From the NCBI GenBank assembly GCA_015272395.1, contig JACYLQ010000044.1, positions 1-64,000 on the forward strand: a stretch of 64,000 bases of DNA, written 5' to 3'. The DNA comes from Calothrix sp. C42_A2020_038. GTDB taxonomy: Bacteria; Cyanobacteriota; Cyanobacteriia; Cyanobacteriales; Nostocaceae. Positions 54,798 through 63,975 of the stretch are shown piece by piece; the first letter of the stretch is position 1; each line of letters begins with the position of its first letter. Both the position numbers and the translations under genes were made by a program. The notes beneath the pieces are model-generated. The model was given only the letters and a program-made list of their open reading frames with translations. It ran no database searches and was not told the origin of the DNA.

Positions 54798-54945
54798 TTG
54801 GCAACGGATGATTAGTTTTAAGTCGCTAAACCTTGTTTATAACCTGATTTTTCACGGCATGTTTAAAACCTCTCCCCGACCCCTCTCCAAAGTAGGTTTG
54901 CAACAAATAACCCATCTGTTACATCCGCCAAATCCTTTGGTACTG
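54798..54945. repeat. MITE-like element, copy 2
   Basis: The left end GGCAACGGATGATTAGTTTTAA and the right-hand ATAACCCATCTGTTACATCC, GCCAAATCC match the ends of the element at 43885-44080. The centres differ: here a CCTCTCCCCGACCCCTCTCC segment is present. Confidence 0.55.
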
Positions 54946-55168
54946 AAGTATTGCAAAATATTAACATTTAAATATATACTTTTGGATGGTTGACAAAATC
55001 CATAAGTAAATGCACTGAAAGATTTTTTCGTACATACATTGTCAAAAGTGATTTGGCAAGTGTAAAAAGGACAAATACATTTATTTTCATAACTGGATAA
55101 CCTCACTACCGTTTGAAACTTGAAAACGTAGTTCTTCTGCAAACGGCGCCTCAATTGTATCTGTCAAA

Positions 55169-55181
55169 TTGTAAGTTACAA
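55169..55181. promoter_or_regulatory. Palindrome upstream of the ATPase gene
   Basis: TTGTAA-G-TTACAA is a perfect inverted repeat 58 bases upstream of the ATG at 55240, nested within a wider ATTGTAT / ATACAAT pair. It could be an operator for the two-gene module; this is position-based inference. Confidence 0.35.
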
Positions 55182-55239
55182 TACAATCTTTCAGTATACT
55201 TAGACAAAAGTGTATATATAACGACAAGATTGCATCTAC

Positions 55240-56604
55240 ATGAAAACAACAATAAATTTATCGCGCTTCTTTAAAGCTTGTAATCCCAGTAAGACATTAG
55301 TTATGGGTGACGCGACTGACAGGCGTTACTACATAGACTTTTCTGATGTACGTGGATGTAAGATAGTTGAAGAATTACAACGTACAATTGTCCGTATTTC
55401 TCCTGATGACCCGACATGTCAACTATTTACAGGACATATTGGTTGTGGCAAATCAACTGAATTGCAGCGGTTGAAAACCGAACTCGAAATGTCAGGTTTT
55501 CATGTGGTTTACTTTGAGTCCAGTCAGGACTTAGACATGGCAGACATTGATGTCAGCGACATTTTACTTAGTATCGCCCGTCAAGTTGGAACAAGTTTGG
55601 AGGCTGTGGGAATCAGAACAAAACCAGGATACTTCACAAATTTGTTCAGAGAAATCAGTGAATTCTTGCAAACTCCGATTGAAATTTCCACAGAAGCCGA
55701 ATTATCACTTGGCATTGCTAAGATTAGTGCCAAAACAAAAGACAGTCCGCAGATGCGCTCACAGTTGCGACAGTATCTCGAACCTCGTACAAATAGCATA
55801 TTGCAAGCAATAAACGACGAATTATTAGATCGGGCAAATGAGCAACTTAAACTACGAGGTCAAAATGGTTTAGTTGTAATTGTGGATAATTTGGATCGGG
55901 TTGACATGCGACCAATGCCATCAGGACGCTCTCAACCTGAATATTTGTTTATCGATCGAGGCGAGCAACTGCGGCGCCTTAAATGCCACGTTGTTTACAC
56001 AATACCATTAGCGTTGATTTTTTCAAATGAATACGAAACACTCAAAAATCGTCTTGGTGGTGGTGTGGCGCCGAAAGTACTACCAATGGTACTAGTAAGA
56101 CAGCGCGATGGTAGTGACTATGAACCTGGAATGTCCTTACTGCGTCAGCTTGTAATGGCACGGGCATTTCCTGAAGTTGCTTGGAACGCTCGCGAAAGTT
56201 TAATTTCAGAATTATTCCATACCCCCGAAACTCTGGACAGGTTGTGTCGCGTCAGTGGAGGGCATATCCGTAATCTTCTAGGATTGCTTTACAGTTGCTT
56301 GCAACGCCAAGACCCACCTTTTTCACTTGATTGTTTGGAATCTGTAATTAAAGACTATCGTGATGATTTGCTGTTAGCAATCAACGAAGATGAATGGGAG
56401 TTACTTTACGAAGTTGTTAACCAGCAGAGTCTTAAAGGTGAGTCTGAATATCAGCGGTTATTACGGAGTATGTTTGTATTTGAATATCGTGACATTACCG
56501 GACGCTGGTTTGGTATTAGTCCTGCGCTAGCTGAAACCGAGAAGGTACAAGGATGGCAGAAAAAATTGATCAGCAACAACGTAGAGTTAGGAATTAAAAG
56601 TTAG
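55240..56604 (+). CDS. P-loop ATPase partner of the STAND-WD40 protein
   Basis: This 454-aa soluble protein carries an AAA/STAND-like NTPase. Walker A is GHIGCGKST (residues 65-73), in CQLFTGHIGCGKSTELQRL. Walker B is LVVIVDNLDR (211-220) and a sensor-like segment is HVVYTIPLAL. The N-terminus (KACNPSKTLVMGDATDRRYYIDFSDVRG) and the C-terminal winged-helix-like region (YRDDLLLAINEDEWELLYEVV, QRLLRSMFVFEYR) frame the core. No effector domain is visible. Proteins like this precede large STAND proteins in other cyanobacteria (from memory). It is probably a regulator or recruiter for the next gene, 261 bases downstream. Confidence 0.75.
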   Translation: MKTTINLSRFFKACNPSKTLVMGDATDRRYYIDFSDVRGCKIVEELQRTIVRISPDDPTCQLFTGHIGCGKSTELQRLKTELEMSGFHVVYFESSQDLDMADIDVSDILLSIARQVGTSLEAVGIRTKPGYFTNLFREISEFLQTPIEISTEAELSLGIAKISAKTKDSPQMRSQLRQYLEPRTNSILQAINDELLDRANEQLKLRGQNGLVVIVDNLDRVDMRPMPSGRSQPEYLFIDRGEQLRRLKCHVVYTIPLALIFSNEYETLKNRLGGGVAPKVLPMVLVRQRDGSDYEPGMSLLRQLVMARAFPEVAWNARESLISELFHTPETLDRLCRVSGGHIRNLLGLLYSCLQRQDPPFSLDCLESVIKDYRDDLLLAINEDEWELLYEVVNQQSLKGESEYQRLLRSMFVFEYRDITGRWFGISPALAETEKVQGWQKKLISNNVELGIKS

Positions 56605-56665
56605 GAGTGGTAGAAACGCTTCGAGACCGAAGCGTCTCTACAAGTTAGGAGTAAGAGATAAATCA
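56583..56665. repeat. GTTAGGAGT repeats with a GTAGAAACGC hairpin
   Basis: GTTAGGAATTAAAAGTTAGGAG overlaps the ATPase stop codon and is followed by the hairpin GTAGAAACGCTTCG / CGAAGCGTCTCTAC (56612-56640), then another GTTAGGAGT. The insertion at the gene end may have altered the last residues (LGIKS). Confidence 0.65.
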
Positions 56666-56865
56666 AATATCTTCAACCCATAACTCATAACTTATAAAAC
56701 ATAACTTATAATCCGTAACTTAAGTATTTATACAGTATGAAATACAAATAGACGCAAAACCTTTCTGAAGTCTCCGTAATTACACAGTATCCATTCCAAT
56801 TAGAGAATGCCAAAATCTAGTCTCGGTGGTTTGGCAAAGATAGTTTTTTAGCCCGGTTTTGAGTT

Positions 56866-59800
56866 ATGACAGAGTGGCAGTTTACAACTGTAATTGCGAA
56901 TGTGAATCATCGTTCTCTACAACGCCTGATTCGAGCAATTGCACTTTCTAAGGGTCAATTTGCTCTAATATTAGTCCGGTGTAACTACGGGCAATTGCGT
57001 ACATCAGTTTTAGAGAATCTCCGTGCGTTAACTAAAGATATTTACTTACGTGAAATAGAGCTTTCATCTTCAACAACAGCGAATTTACATAACACAGTTA
57101 TCTCAGACCTATATTTAGATATTCCTGCCGTTGCTGGTGATTCTCTCCCATCCGCTGTAATGATATTTGGACTGGAATCAGTAGTAAAGATTGAAGATTT
57201 ATTGACCGGGCTAAATCAGGCGCGCGATATCTATGCTGAAACATTTCCTTTTCCTTTAGTACTATGGCTTAAAGACGAAGTTGCTACCCAGTTATCACGA
57301 CTTGCACCAGATTTTAAAAGTTGGGCGGCAACAACAATCAAATTTGAAATGGCAAAGGAAGATTTAATTGCTTTAATCCGTAAAGATACTGAAAAACTTT
57401 TTAATTATATTTTACAAACTGGGCATGAATGCCAAAGTTCTAATATTGAGTTGAACTATATCCCTAAAGAACTCGAAACCGCACGCGAAGATTTACTACG
57501 TTTATACAGTACTCAAATTGAACCAGAACTAGATCGGTGTTTGGAATTTGTCTTAGGACACAGTGCTTATAGTAACGATCAAGTAGAAGTTGCTTTGTCG
57601 TGTTTTACTCGAAGTTTGGCACTTTGGGACGAAGAACTAGACATTAATAAAGCTGTAGTCTTATTTCATATGGGCTTATGCTACCGAAGAATGGCTGATT
57701 TACGTCCCACATTTAACCGTAGTTACTGGCAAGAAGGACTAGTTTGGTTTAAAAAATCTATACAACTATTTGAGTTGCTGCAACGCCAAGATTTAGTTGC
57801 TAAATTTATGCTTCCTGTTTTGCAAATGCTGCAACGTATCGAAGCATGGGATGAATTACAAGTTTACGCATTTAAGTCACTAGAACTATATGCCAATTAT
57901 CAAGATAAAGCTTCCGAAGCCCAGACATACGGTTTTTTAGCAGTAGTTGCAGCTTCTAAATCAAATTGGCTAGATGCTTATGAACTTGCGAATACAGCTC
58001 GTTCGATAGCAGAAGTTGCTCCAGGTATCTCGCGCGCTCAAGAGAGTTGGTATCTTTTATTGCTTGGACAAGCGCAGCGGCATTTGGGGGAGTGGGAGGA
58101 AGCAATTAATAACTTAGAGTGGGCTAAGGTTGTTTGCGAAGTACAGTATGAACCATCTTTGTATTTAGAAATTGTCGAGGAACTACGCTCACTCTATTTT
58201 TTTGAACGTCAGAATTACAGCGAAGCTTTCAATTTGAAGCAAGAAAAAATCCAAGTAGAACATCAGTACGGTTTTCGTGCGTTTATCGGCGCCACGACAC
58301 TTCAACCGCAGCGGTATCGAATTAGAGATAGTTCTCATCAATCAAAGGTATCTTATATACCTGAAGAAGTCGCACAAGAAATTGCTGCATCAGGAAGAGA
58401 GAAAGATATTAATCGTTTGATTCAACGCTTGGGACGTGCAGATTGCAAGTTAACTGTAATTCACGGACCAAGTGGTGTCGGAAAGAGTTCACTTCTGCGG
58501 GCAGGGTTAGTACCAACTCTGAAAGAAAAAGTAATCGGAGATCGCATAGCCATGCCGATTTTTTTATCGGTATATAGTGATTGGATAACAATATTGGGTC
58601 GAAATATTAATCAAGTGCTTTTTGCGACTGAATTACCAGTATCTGTAAAATTTACAACGTCAACTTTGTTGTCAAAGCTACGTGAACTAACTGACCGTAA
58701 TTATACAGTGGTCTTAATTTTTGATCAGTTAGAGGAGTTTTTCTTTGCAGTTCGTGAACAAAGACAGAGGATTCACTTTTATAAATTTGTGAGTCAATGC
58801 TTGAATGTTCCGTATGTTAAGATAATTTTTTCATTACGTGAAGATTATTTACATTACTTGTTAGAGTTTGAGCGGCTTTGTAATGAAAATAACCAGAATA
58901 TATACGATTTAGGCGTGATCAATAAAAATATCCTAGATAAAGATATTCGCTACTACTTGGGTAACTTCTCAGTGTCGGATGCTATTGGTGTTATTGATAT
59001 TTTAACTTCTCGTTCGCATTACGAATTGAGCAACGAGTTAATTAATCAGTTAGTTCAAGATTTAGCGACAGAGGTCGAGCAAGTCCACCCTATTGAGTTA
59101 CAAATAGTCGGTGCCCAGCTTCAAGCTGAAAAAATCAGAACACTTGAACAATATCAAGAATCTGGTGGTTCATCTAAGTTGGTTGAACGTTGGTTAACCG
59201 AGGTTATTAAAGACTGCGGTAGGGAAAATGAGCAGTTGACTTGGAAATTATTGTTCGAGTTAACTGATGAGAAAGGTACAAGACCACTCAAAACTAAAAT
59301 TGAGCTAACAGTTGCACTCGCTAAAAATGCCGAGTCGCTGTTTAATTTAGATTCTGCCGCATGTGATTTGATACTCGATATCTTAGTCGGTAGTGGTTTA
59401 GTATTGCGTGTACGTGAAGAGTCTGGTGATCGCTATCAGCTTGTGCATGATTATTTGGTTGAAGCTATTCGTATAAAAAATAACTATGGTATTGTTGCCG
59501 AACTGGAAAAGGTGAGATTTGAGAAGACTCGAGCGGAAGTTGCTCAGAAGTTGAGTCAAGAACAACTCAATCTAGTACTTCAAAAAAGATTGCGTGAGGC
59601 AAGAATCGCAGGAGTCGCGCTACTATTTCTAACTGCAAGTATTGGTGGTTTATGGTGGCAAGCAAACCTTCAAAAACGCACAGCAATTCTAGCAAGTCTA
59701 CGTGCAGAGCGTAGTGAGAACAACTTAAGAGTCAGCGCAATTACTGCTGCCAGCGAAGCTTTATTCGCTTCTTCAAAAGAGTTTGACGCCCTAATTGAAA

Positions 59801-61791
59801 GCTTGCGAGCTTGGCGAAGACTCAAACAGTTTTCTGGGGTTCAACCTGATACTTCTTCACGTGTCGTGACTGCATTACAGCAAGCTGTATACGGTGTTAA
59901 GGAAATAAATCGTCTAGAATCACATACAGATGTTCTCTGGGGTGTTGTTTTTAGTCCAGATGGTAAATTATTAGCGTCAGGTAGCACCGACAGGATGGTC
60001 AAGATTTGGCGCCCAGATGGTACTTTGCTCCAAACTCTCAACGGGCATGAGTATGCAGTTACTAGTCTTGCCTTTAGTCCCAATGGTCTTTTGCTCGCTT
60101 CTGCTAGCTTGGATAAAACGGTGAAAATTTGGCGACGTTCGGAAACGGGCAAATTTGAAATGAAGCCGTATAAAATACTGGATGGGCACTTATCTGGTGT
60201 TTATAGTGTCAATTTTAGTCCTGATGGTGAATTGATCGCGACGGGTTCGGCTGATAATACAATCAAAATCTGGCGTAGCTCAGGAGAGCTAGTAAAAATT
60301 TTACGTGGACATACAGGGGAGATTAATTGGGTTACTTTTAGCCCAGATGCTCAATTTATAGCTTCTGCAAGTCAAGATAAAACAGTCAAAATTTGGCGCC
60401 GAGATGGAAGTTTGGTAACGACATTAGTTGGAAATTCACAAGGTGTTACATCTGTAGTATTTAGCCCGGATAATCAATACTTAGCATCTGGAGGACGGGA
60501 TAGTACTGTACGACTATGGCGTAGATTATCTAATCGGGTACCGAGTCGGTTTGATTTTCAGTTGGAGAAAACTTTGCGTAATCATAGTGCCACAATTTGG
60601 AACCTCAACTTTAGTCCTGATGGTAAATATTTAGCATCCGCGAGTGATGACAATGCCATCAATATGTGGAGCGTTGATGGTAAATTAGTCGAAACATTCA
60701 CAGGTCATAACGACGCAGTTTCTAGCATTGCTTTCAGTCCAGATGGAAAAACACTCGCGTCGGCAAGTTGGGATAAAAGTGTTAAATTGTGGAGTCTTGT
60801 CACCACTAAGCTACCAGTTTTAAAAGACCACAAAGATAAGGTGATGAGTGTTGCTTGGAGTCCGAACGGTAGGATTTTAGCATCAGCTAGTCGAGACGAG
60901 ACAGTGAAGTTATGGGAGTATGACAAGAATGGGGGAATTTATACTACCCGCATGATCAAAACTTTAGTTGGACATTCTGATTTAGTTCAAAGCGTTAGCT
61001 TTGACCCAACTGGGCGCCTGATCGCAACAGGAAGTCATGACAAAACAGTTAGACTGTGGAACTTGGATGGGTCGTTAATAAAAACCTTAACTGGGCATGT
61101 TGACAAAGTTAGAAGCGTTGCTTGGAGTCCTGATGGTAATTTAATTGCATCAGCAAGTCAGGACAAAACAGTTAAACTTTGGAACCGCTCTGGTCAAGCA
61201 ATTAAAACTTTACACGGGCATAATGGTTGGGTAAATAATGTCGCTTGGAGTACTGATGGTCAACTCCTTGCATCTTCCAGCGATGACGAAACTATCAAGC
61301 TTTGGAATCGAGACGGTGTGTTGTTAAAAACTTTGACTTCACACGACAGTTGGGTTTTAGGAACAAGCTTTAGCCCTACCGAAAAAATACTTGCATCTGC
61401 TGGCTGGGATAATACGGTGCGGTTATGGGATTGGGATGGTAAATTACTCAAAACTTTACTCAGAGGTTATAGTGATAGCGTTAACTCTGTAGCCTTTAGC
61501 CCTAATGGCAATGTTTTAGCAGCAGCAGGTTGGGACAGCAAAGTTAAACTATGGAGCCGTGAAGGTAAATTAATTAAAACTTTCAATGGACATAATGCTC
61601 CAGTACTAGATGTGGCTTGGAGTCCTGATGGTCAAACGTTAGCATCCGCAAGCGAAGACAAAACAATTATCTTGTGGAATTTAGACTTAAACGATTTGCT
61701 CAAAACAGGCTGTAACTGGGTTGGAGATTATCTTAAAAATAACCGTAATGTCGATGCCCGCGATCGTAATCTTTGTGAAGGAATTAAATAG
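56866..61791 (+). CDS. TPR-STAND NTPase with TM helix and 14 WD40 repeats
   Basis: Domain order of this 1641-aa protein: a degenerate P-loop-like domain (1-180; FALILVRCNYGQLRTSVLENL, no GK[ST]); a TPR-like helical region (about 205-470); an nSTAND-type NTPase with Walker A GPSGVGKSS (534-542), Walker B YTVVLIFDQLEEF (613-625) and a helical C-half; a coiled stretch and one membrane helix (about 914-935, GVALLFLTASIGGLWW). Fourteen WD40 repeats follow (about 1018-1625, repeated FSPDGKLLASGSxDxTVKIW), enough for two seven-blade propellers. The layout fits a ligand-sensing, ATP-driven switch as in NACHT/STAND signalling and defence proteins. No nuclease, protease or TIR effector domain is seen. 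Confidence 0.85.
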   Translation: MTEWQFTTVIANVNHRSLQRLIRAIALSKGQFALILVRCNYGQLRTSVLENLRALTKDIYLREIELSSSTTANLHNTVISDLYLDIPAVAGDSLPSAVMIFGLESVVKIEDLLTGLNQARDIYAETFPFPLVLWLKDEVATQLSRLAPDFKSWAATTIKFEMAKEDLIALIRKDTEKLFNYILQTGHECQSSNIELNYIPKELETAREDLLRLYSTQIEPELDRCLEFVLGHSAYSNDQVEVALSCFTRSLALWDEELDINKAVVLFHMGLCYRRMADLRPTFNRSYWQEGLVWFKKSIQLFELLQRQDLVAKFMLPVLQMLQRIEAWDELQVYAFKSLELYANYQDKASEAQTYGFLAVVAASKSNWLDAYELANTARSIAEVAPGISRAQESWYLLLLGQAQRHLGEWEEAINNLEWAKVVCEVQYEPSLYLEIVEELRSLYFFERQNYSEAFNLKQEKIQVEHQYGFRAFIGATTLQPQRYRIRDSSHQSKVSYIPEEVAQEIAASGREKDINRLIQRLGRADCKLTVIHGPSGVGKSSLLRAGLVPTLKEKVIGDRIAMPIFLSVYSDWITILGRNINQVLFATELPVSVKFTTSTLLSKLRELTDRNYTVVLIFDQLEEFFFAVREQRQRIHFYKFVSQCLNVPYVKIIFSLREDYLHYLLEFERLCNENNQNIYDLGVINKNILDKDIRYYLGNFSVSDAIGVIDILTSRSHYELSNELINQLVQDLATEVEQVHPIELQIVGAQLQAEKIRTLEQYQESGGSSKLVERWLTEVIKDCGRENEQLTWKLLFELTDEKGTRPLKTKIELTVALAKNAESLFNLDSAACDLILDILVGSGLVLRVREESGDRYQLVHDYLVEAIRIKNNYGIVAELEKVRFEKTRAEVAQKLSQEQLNLVLQKRLREARIAGVALLFLTASIGGLWWQANLQKRTAILASLRAERSENNLRVSAITAASEALFASSKEFDALIESLRAWRRLKQFSGVQPDTSSRVVTALQQAVYGVKEINRLESHTDVLWGVVFSPDGKLLASGSTDRMVKIWRPDGTLLQTLNGHEYAVTSLAFSPNGLLLASASLDKTVKIWRRSETGKFEMKPYKILDGHLSGVYSVNFSPDGELIATGSADNTIKIWRSSGELVKILRGHTGEINWVTFSPDAQFIASASQDKTVKIWRRDGSLVTTLVGNSQGVTSVVFSPDNQYLASGGRDSTVRLWRRLSNRVPSRFDFQLEKTLRNHSATIWNLNFSPDGKYLASASDDNAINMWSVDGKLVETFTGHNDAVSSIAFSPDGKTLASASWDKSVKLWSLVTTKLPVLKDHKDKVMSVAWSPNGRILASASRDETVKLWEYDKNGGIYTTRMIKTLVGHSDLVQSVSFDPTGRLIATGSHDKTVRLWNLDGSLIKTLTGHVDKVRSVAWSPDGNLIASASQDKTVKLWNRSGQAIKTLHGHNGWVNNVAWSTDGQLLASSSDDETIKLWNRDGVLLKTLTSHDSWVLGTSFSPTEKILASAGWDNTVRLWDWDGKLLKTLLRGYSDSVNSVAFSPNGNVLAAAGWDSKVKLWSREGKLIKTFNGHNAPVLDVAWSPDGQTLASASEDKTIILWNLDLNDLLKTGCNWVGDYLKNNRNVDARDRNLCEGIK

Positions 61792-61792
61792 A

Positions 61793-61857
61793 TTTTGGAT
61801 TAAAGATTTTAGAATTCAAAATCCAGGAAGAATCTAAAATCTAAAATCCAAAATCCT
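61793..61857. repeat. ATTTTGGATT-type facing repeats after the WD40 gene
   Basis: ATTTTGGATTAAAGATTTTAG faces CTAAAATCTAAAATCCAAAATCC, allowing a hairpin between two convergent genes. It may serve as a terminator. Confidence 0.55.
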
Positions 61858-62167
61858 AAGACTGATTTTTATCCTCCTGTTGTAAGAAAGCTAGAAAAGT
61901 TTGTAACCTCATGCGTTCAATATAAGGCCAGCCTCCCTCTGATTCGATTTCTCGTAGCAGCGCATACAGTGCTTGACGATTTTCTGGCAAGCTTGCCTGA
62001 AACGCACCGTCGCGAATTTCACGGTGTAAAGCTTCTAATTGACGTAGTAATGCCAAAAGCTGGATGGCATCCCCTTGACAAACTGTCACAGCATCATGTA
62101 CCGCAGTCGTAACTGCTTGAAGTTTGTAGGATAACATCACCGACTCAAAACTATTGCTATTACTCAT
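61856..62167 (-). CDS. Small conserved cyanobacterial protein
   Basis: The protein is about 103 aa from the ATG at 62167 (MSNSNSFESVMLSYKLQAVTTAV); an earlier Met adds three residues. It is all-helical: VHDAVTVCQGDAIQLLALLRQLEALHREIRDGAF in parts, and LYALLREIESEGGWPYIERMRLQTFLAFLQQ. No cysteine pair, membrane helix or motif is visible. I recognise the type as a cyanobacterial core hypothetical but know no function. It is convergent with the WD40 gene and divergent from psbO. Confidence 0.75.
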   Translation of the reverse strand: MSNSNSFESVMLSYKLQAVTTAVHDAVTVCQGDAIQLLALLRQLEALHREIRDGAFQASLPENRQALYALLREIESEGGWPYIERMRLQTFLAFLQQEDKNQS

Positions 62168-62707
62168 TGTTATCAAATTTAACCGAGTTCTAGCTCGTTA
62201 ACACGTAAGAATCTATCACATAAAATCACCTTATAATAGCTTGACTTTTAATCGTGATGCAGAAAAACCTATTACGCTAACTCCCTCGAAGCAAAAAGGC
62301 AATTCAGTTACCACGGGAGCAAGTGGCACATCAAAGTCGTAGGGGAGGCAAAATCATAAATCCTGTCAATAACAGGCGCCTACAAATATCCAGTTAAGAT
62401 ATTACTTAGGCTTGAATGTGTGGAACACTTTCAAGTGCTGCCATAATTTTGTAAAATCCTTAACAAATGAGAATTTAATCTTTTCTCTTCAAACCCTGTA
62501 ACATTCTGGGTATTTTTGTAAAGAATCCCACGCTCGATTAAGGGTGTGAGAGTCTTAAAAGCTGTGCGTTGAGCAAAAGCCTGCTGTGCGACAAGCTGTA
62601 ATATATGAGTAGTGTAACAACTGACTCGATATTATTCAGTATTCGCTCATGAGCAGCTTAGGCCATGCTGCAAGTCTAGATTAATTTTTTTGACATTGAG
62701 GTTGACC
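62168..62707. other. Spacer upstream of psbO
   Basis: About 540 bases containing the psbO control region. It holds GTGTGGAACAC (about 62419-62429), a small inverted repeat, and one GGCGCC. No clear -35/-10 pair, RNA gene or peptide frame could be assigned with confidence. Confidence 0.45.
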
Positions 62708-63541
62708 ATGAGGTATCGCGCTTTAATAGTTACACTCTTAGCATTGTGCTTGGGATTTATAACTGCTTGTAGTGAAGGACCAGCATCGGCTAGTACAGGT
62801 ACTCTAACCTACGAACAGATTCGAGGTACTGGTTTAGCAAACAAGTGTCCTCAACTAAGTGAAACCAGTCGCGGTTCTATCCCCATTAACTCTGGCGAAT
62901 CCTACACAATCAAAGAACTTTGTTTGGAACCAACTAATTACTTTGTAAAAGAAGAACCGACTAATAAACGTTTAAAAGCTGAGTTTATCCAAGGTAAAGT
63001 TTTGACCCGTAAGACTTCATCACTCGACCAAATTCAAGGTGATTTAAAAGTAAATTCTGACGGCAGTCTCACCTTTGTGGAAAAAGACGGTTTTGATTTC
63101 CAAGCAACCACAGTTAAACTGCCTGGTGGTGAGAGCGTTCCGTTCCTTTTCACTATTAAAGGTTTAGTTGCTTCAACACAACCTGGTTTAAGCAGTATCA
63201 ACACATCTACTGACTTTAAAGGTTCGTTCCGCGTTCCTTCTTACCGTGGTGCGACCTTCCTTGACCCAAAAGGTCGTGGTGTTGCTAGTGGTTATGATAA
63301 CGCTGTCGCACTACCCGCGCGCTCAGATGCAGAAGAACTAACTCGTGAAAACGTTAAGCGGGCGCAAGTTCTCAATGGAAATATTTCGCTATCCATAGCC
63401 AAAGTTAACAGTAGTAGTGGTGAAATCGCTGGAACGTTTGAAAGTATACAGCCTTCCGATACTGACTTAGGTTCAGGCGACCCCAAAGATATAAAAATTC
63501 GCGGCATATTCTACGGTCGTGTCGAGCCAAAACAAGCCTAG
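62708..63541 (+). CDS. psbO: Photosystem II manganese-stabilising protein
   Basis: The protein is 277 aa starting at the ATG at 62708 (MRYRALIVTLLALCLGFITAC). The leader ends near the Ala-Ser-Ala site before STGTLTYEQI. The mature protein has the PsbO signatures TLTYEQIRGTGLANKCPQL, YTIKELCLEPTNYFVKEE, GESVPFLFTIKGLVAST, FKGSFRVPSYRGATFLDPKGRGV and the C-terminal DIKIRGIFYGRVEP. The two conserved cysteines (in KCPQL and ELCLEP) form its disulfide. It caps the oxygen-evolving cluster on the lumenal face. A short hairpin and T tract follow. Confidence 0.98.
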   Translation: MRYRALIVTLLALCLGFITACSEGPASASTGTLTYEQIRGTGLANKCPQLSETSRGSIPINSGESYTIKELCLEPTNYFVKEEPTNKRLKAEFIQGKVLTRKTSSLDQIQGDLKVNSDGSLTFVEKDGFDFQATTVKLPGGESVPFLFTIKGLVASTQPGLSSINTSTDFKGSFRVPSYRGATFLDPKGRGVASGYDNAVALPARSDAEELTRENVKRAQVLNGNISLSIAKVNSSSGEIAGTFESIQPSDTDLGSGDPKDIKIRGIFYGRVEPKQA

Positions 63542-63579
63542 TAAATCGCAAGTGTTAAGATTCCCGAATTTTCACCCGC

Positions 63580-63600
63580 TCCAAGTAACTTGGACTTTTT
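63580..63600 (+). terminator. psbO terminator
   Basis: TCCAAG-TAA-CTTGGA is a perfect 6-bp stem with a 3-base loop followed by CTTTTT, 38 bases after the psbO stop. A longer terminator-like hairpin lies at 63764-63812. Confidence 0.6.
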
Positions 63601-63603
63601 AAG

Positions 63604-63681
63604 ACCAAAGTGGAGAAGGGCACGTCTTCGCTATCAAATGCGGTAGTAGGAAAAACGGAGTACCAAGAACGAAGTTTCTAA
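63604..63681 (+). pseudogene. Relic 3' end of a tnpB (IS605-family) gene
   Basis: Plus-strand codons up to the TAA at 63679-63681 read KTKVEKGTSSLSNAVVGKTE then YQERSF, resembling the EGTSS...VGK tail of cyanobacterial TnpB proteins. No upstream part of the gene exists, because psbO and its terminator occupy that DNA. It ends 20 bases before the right-end hairpin. The call rests on this short tail plus the adjoining hairpin. Confidence 0.5.
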
Positions 63682-63689
63682 TATCCTTT

Positions 63690-63746
63690 GCAGGACTTAG
63701 AAGCCCAGACCATACCGCTTGCGGTTGGTGTGGAAGGTGTCACAGA
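63690..63746 (+). mobile_element. Solo IS605-type right end (omega-RNA scaffold-like)
   Basis: GCAGGACTTAGAAGCCC leads into a hairpin, CCAGACCATACCGC-TT-GCGGTTGGTGTGG (one mismatch, one bulge), followed by AAGGTGTCAC. This TTAGAAGCCC-hairpin-GTGTCAC layout is what I know from the right ends of cyanobacterial IS605/IS1341 elements, where the TnpB guide RNA scaffold is encoded. No tnpA or left end was found. Confidence 0.5.
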
Positions 63747-63763
63747 AGTCGATAATCAGAAAC

Positions 63764-63812
63764 GGGATTAGGGATGCTATTTGTTAGCTTATAAATCCTT
63801 AATCCCTTTTTT
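63764..63812 (+). terminator. Terminator-like hairpin downstream of the IS relic
   Basis: GGGATTAGGGA (63764-63774) pairs with TCCTTAATCCC (63796-63806), one G-U pair, followed by TTTTTT. It could end read-through psbO transcripts or an RNA made from the relic. Confidence 0.65.
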
Positions 63813-63879
63813 GTGCTTTTCCAATTTTCTGTCTCTTAGTCTCAGAGGATGTTTGAAAAGTCTAATAATATACATGAAA

Positions 63880-63975
63880 TCCCTCTCCAAACCTCTCCCC
63901 TACGAGGGGAGAGGTTCTAAAACTTGTATTTTCTTATTCCCCTTCCCTGCTAGGGAAGGGGTTAGGGGTTAGGTT
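63880..63975. repeat. CCTCTCC-type dispersed hairpins
   Basis: CCTCTCCCCTACGAGGGGAGAGG and CCCCTTCCCTGCTAGGGAAGGGG are two adjacent perfect hairpins, followed by TTAGGGGTTAGG. This is a common intergenic repeat of filamentous cyanobacteria. No gene lies beyond psbO to the window end. Confidence 0.7.

Larger units (their letters stand above)
54371..55239. other. 869-base spacer before the ATPase/STAND module
   Basis: The region is divergent between ftsQ and the ATPase gene. It holds the MITE-like element at about 54798-54945, a CTCTCCCCGACCCCTCTCC dispersed-repeat segment inside it, one GGCGCC and the TTGTAA-G-TTACAA palindrome at 55169. A 61-codon plus-strand frame over the repeat is not considered real. 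Confidence 0.5.

Noticed and set aside
54808..54993. 61-codon plus-strand frame and a 100-codon minus-strand frame before the ATPase gene
   Set aside because: Both lie over a dispersed repeat (MITE-like copy 2) and have no family resemblance.
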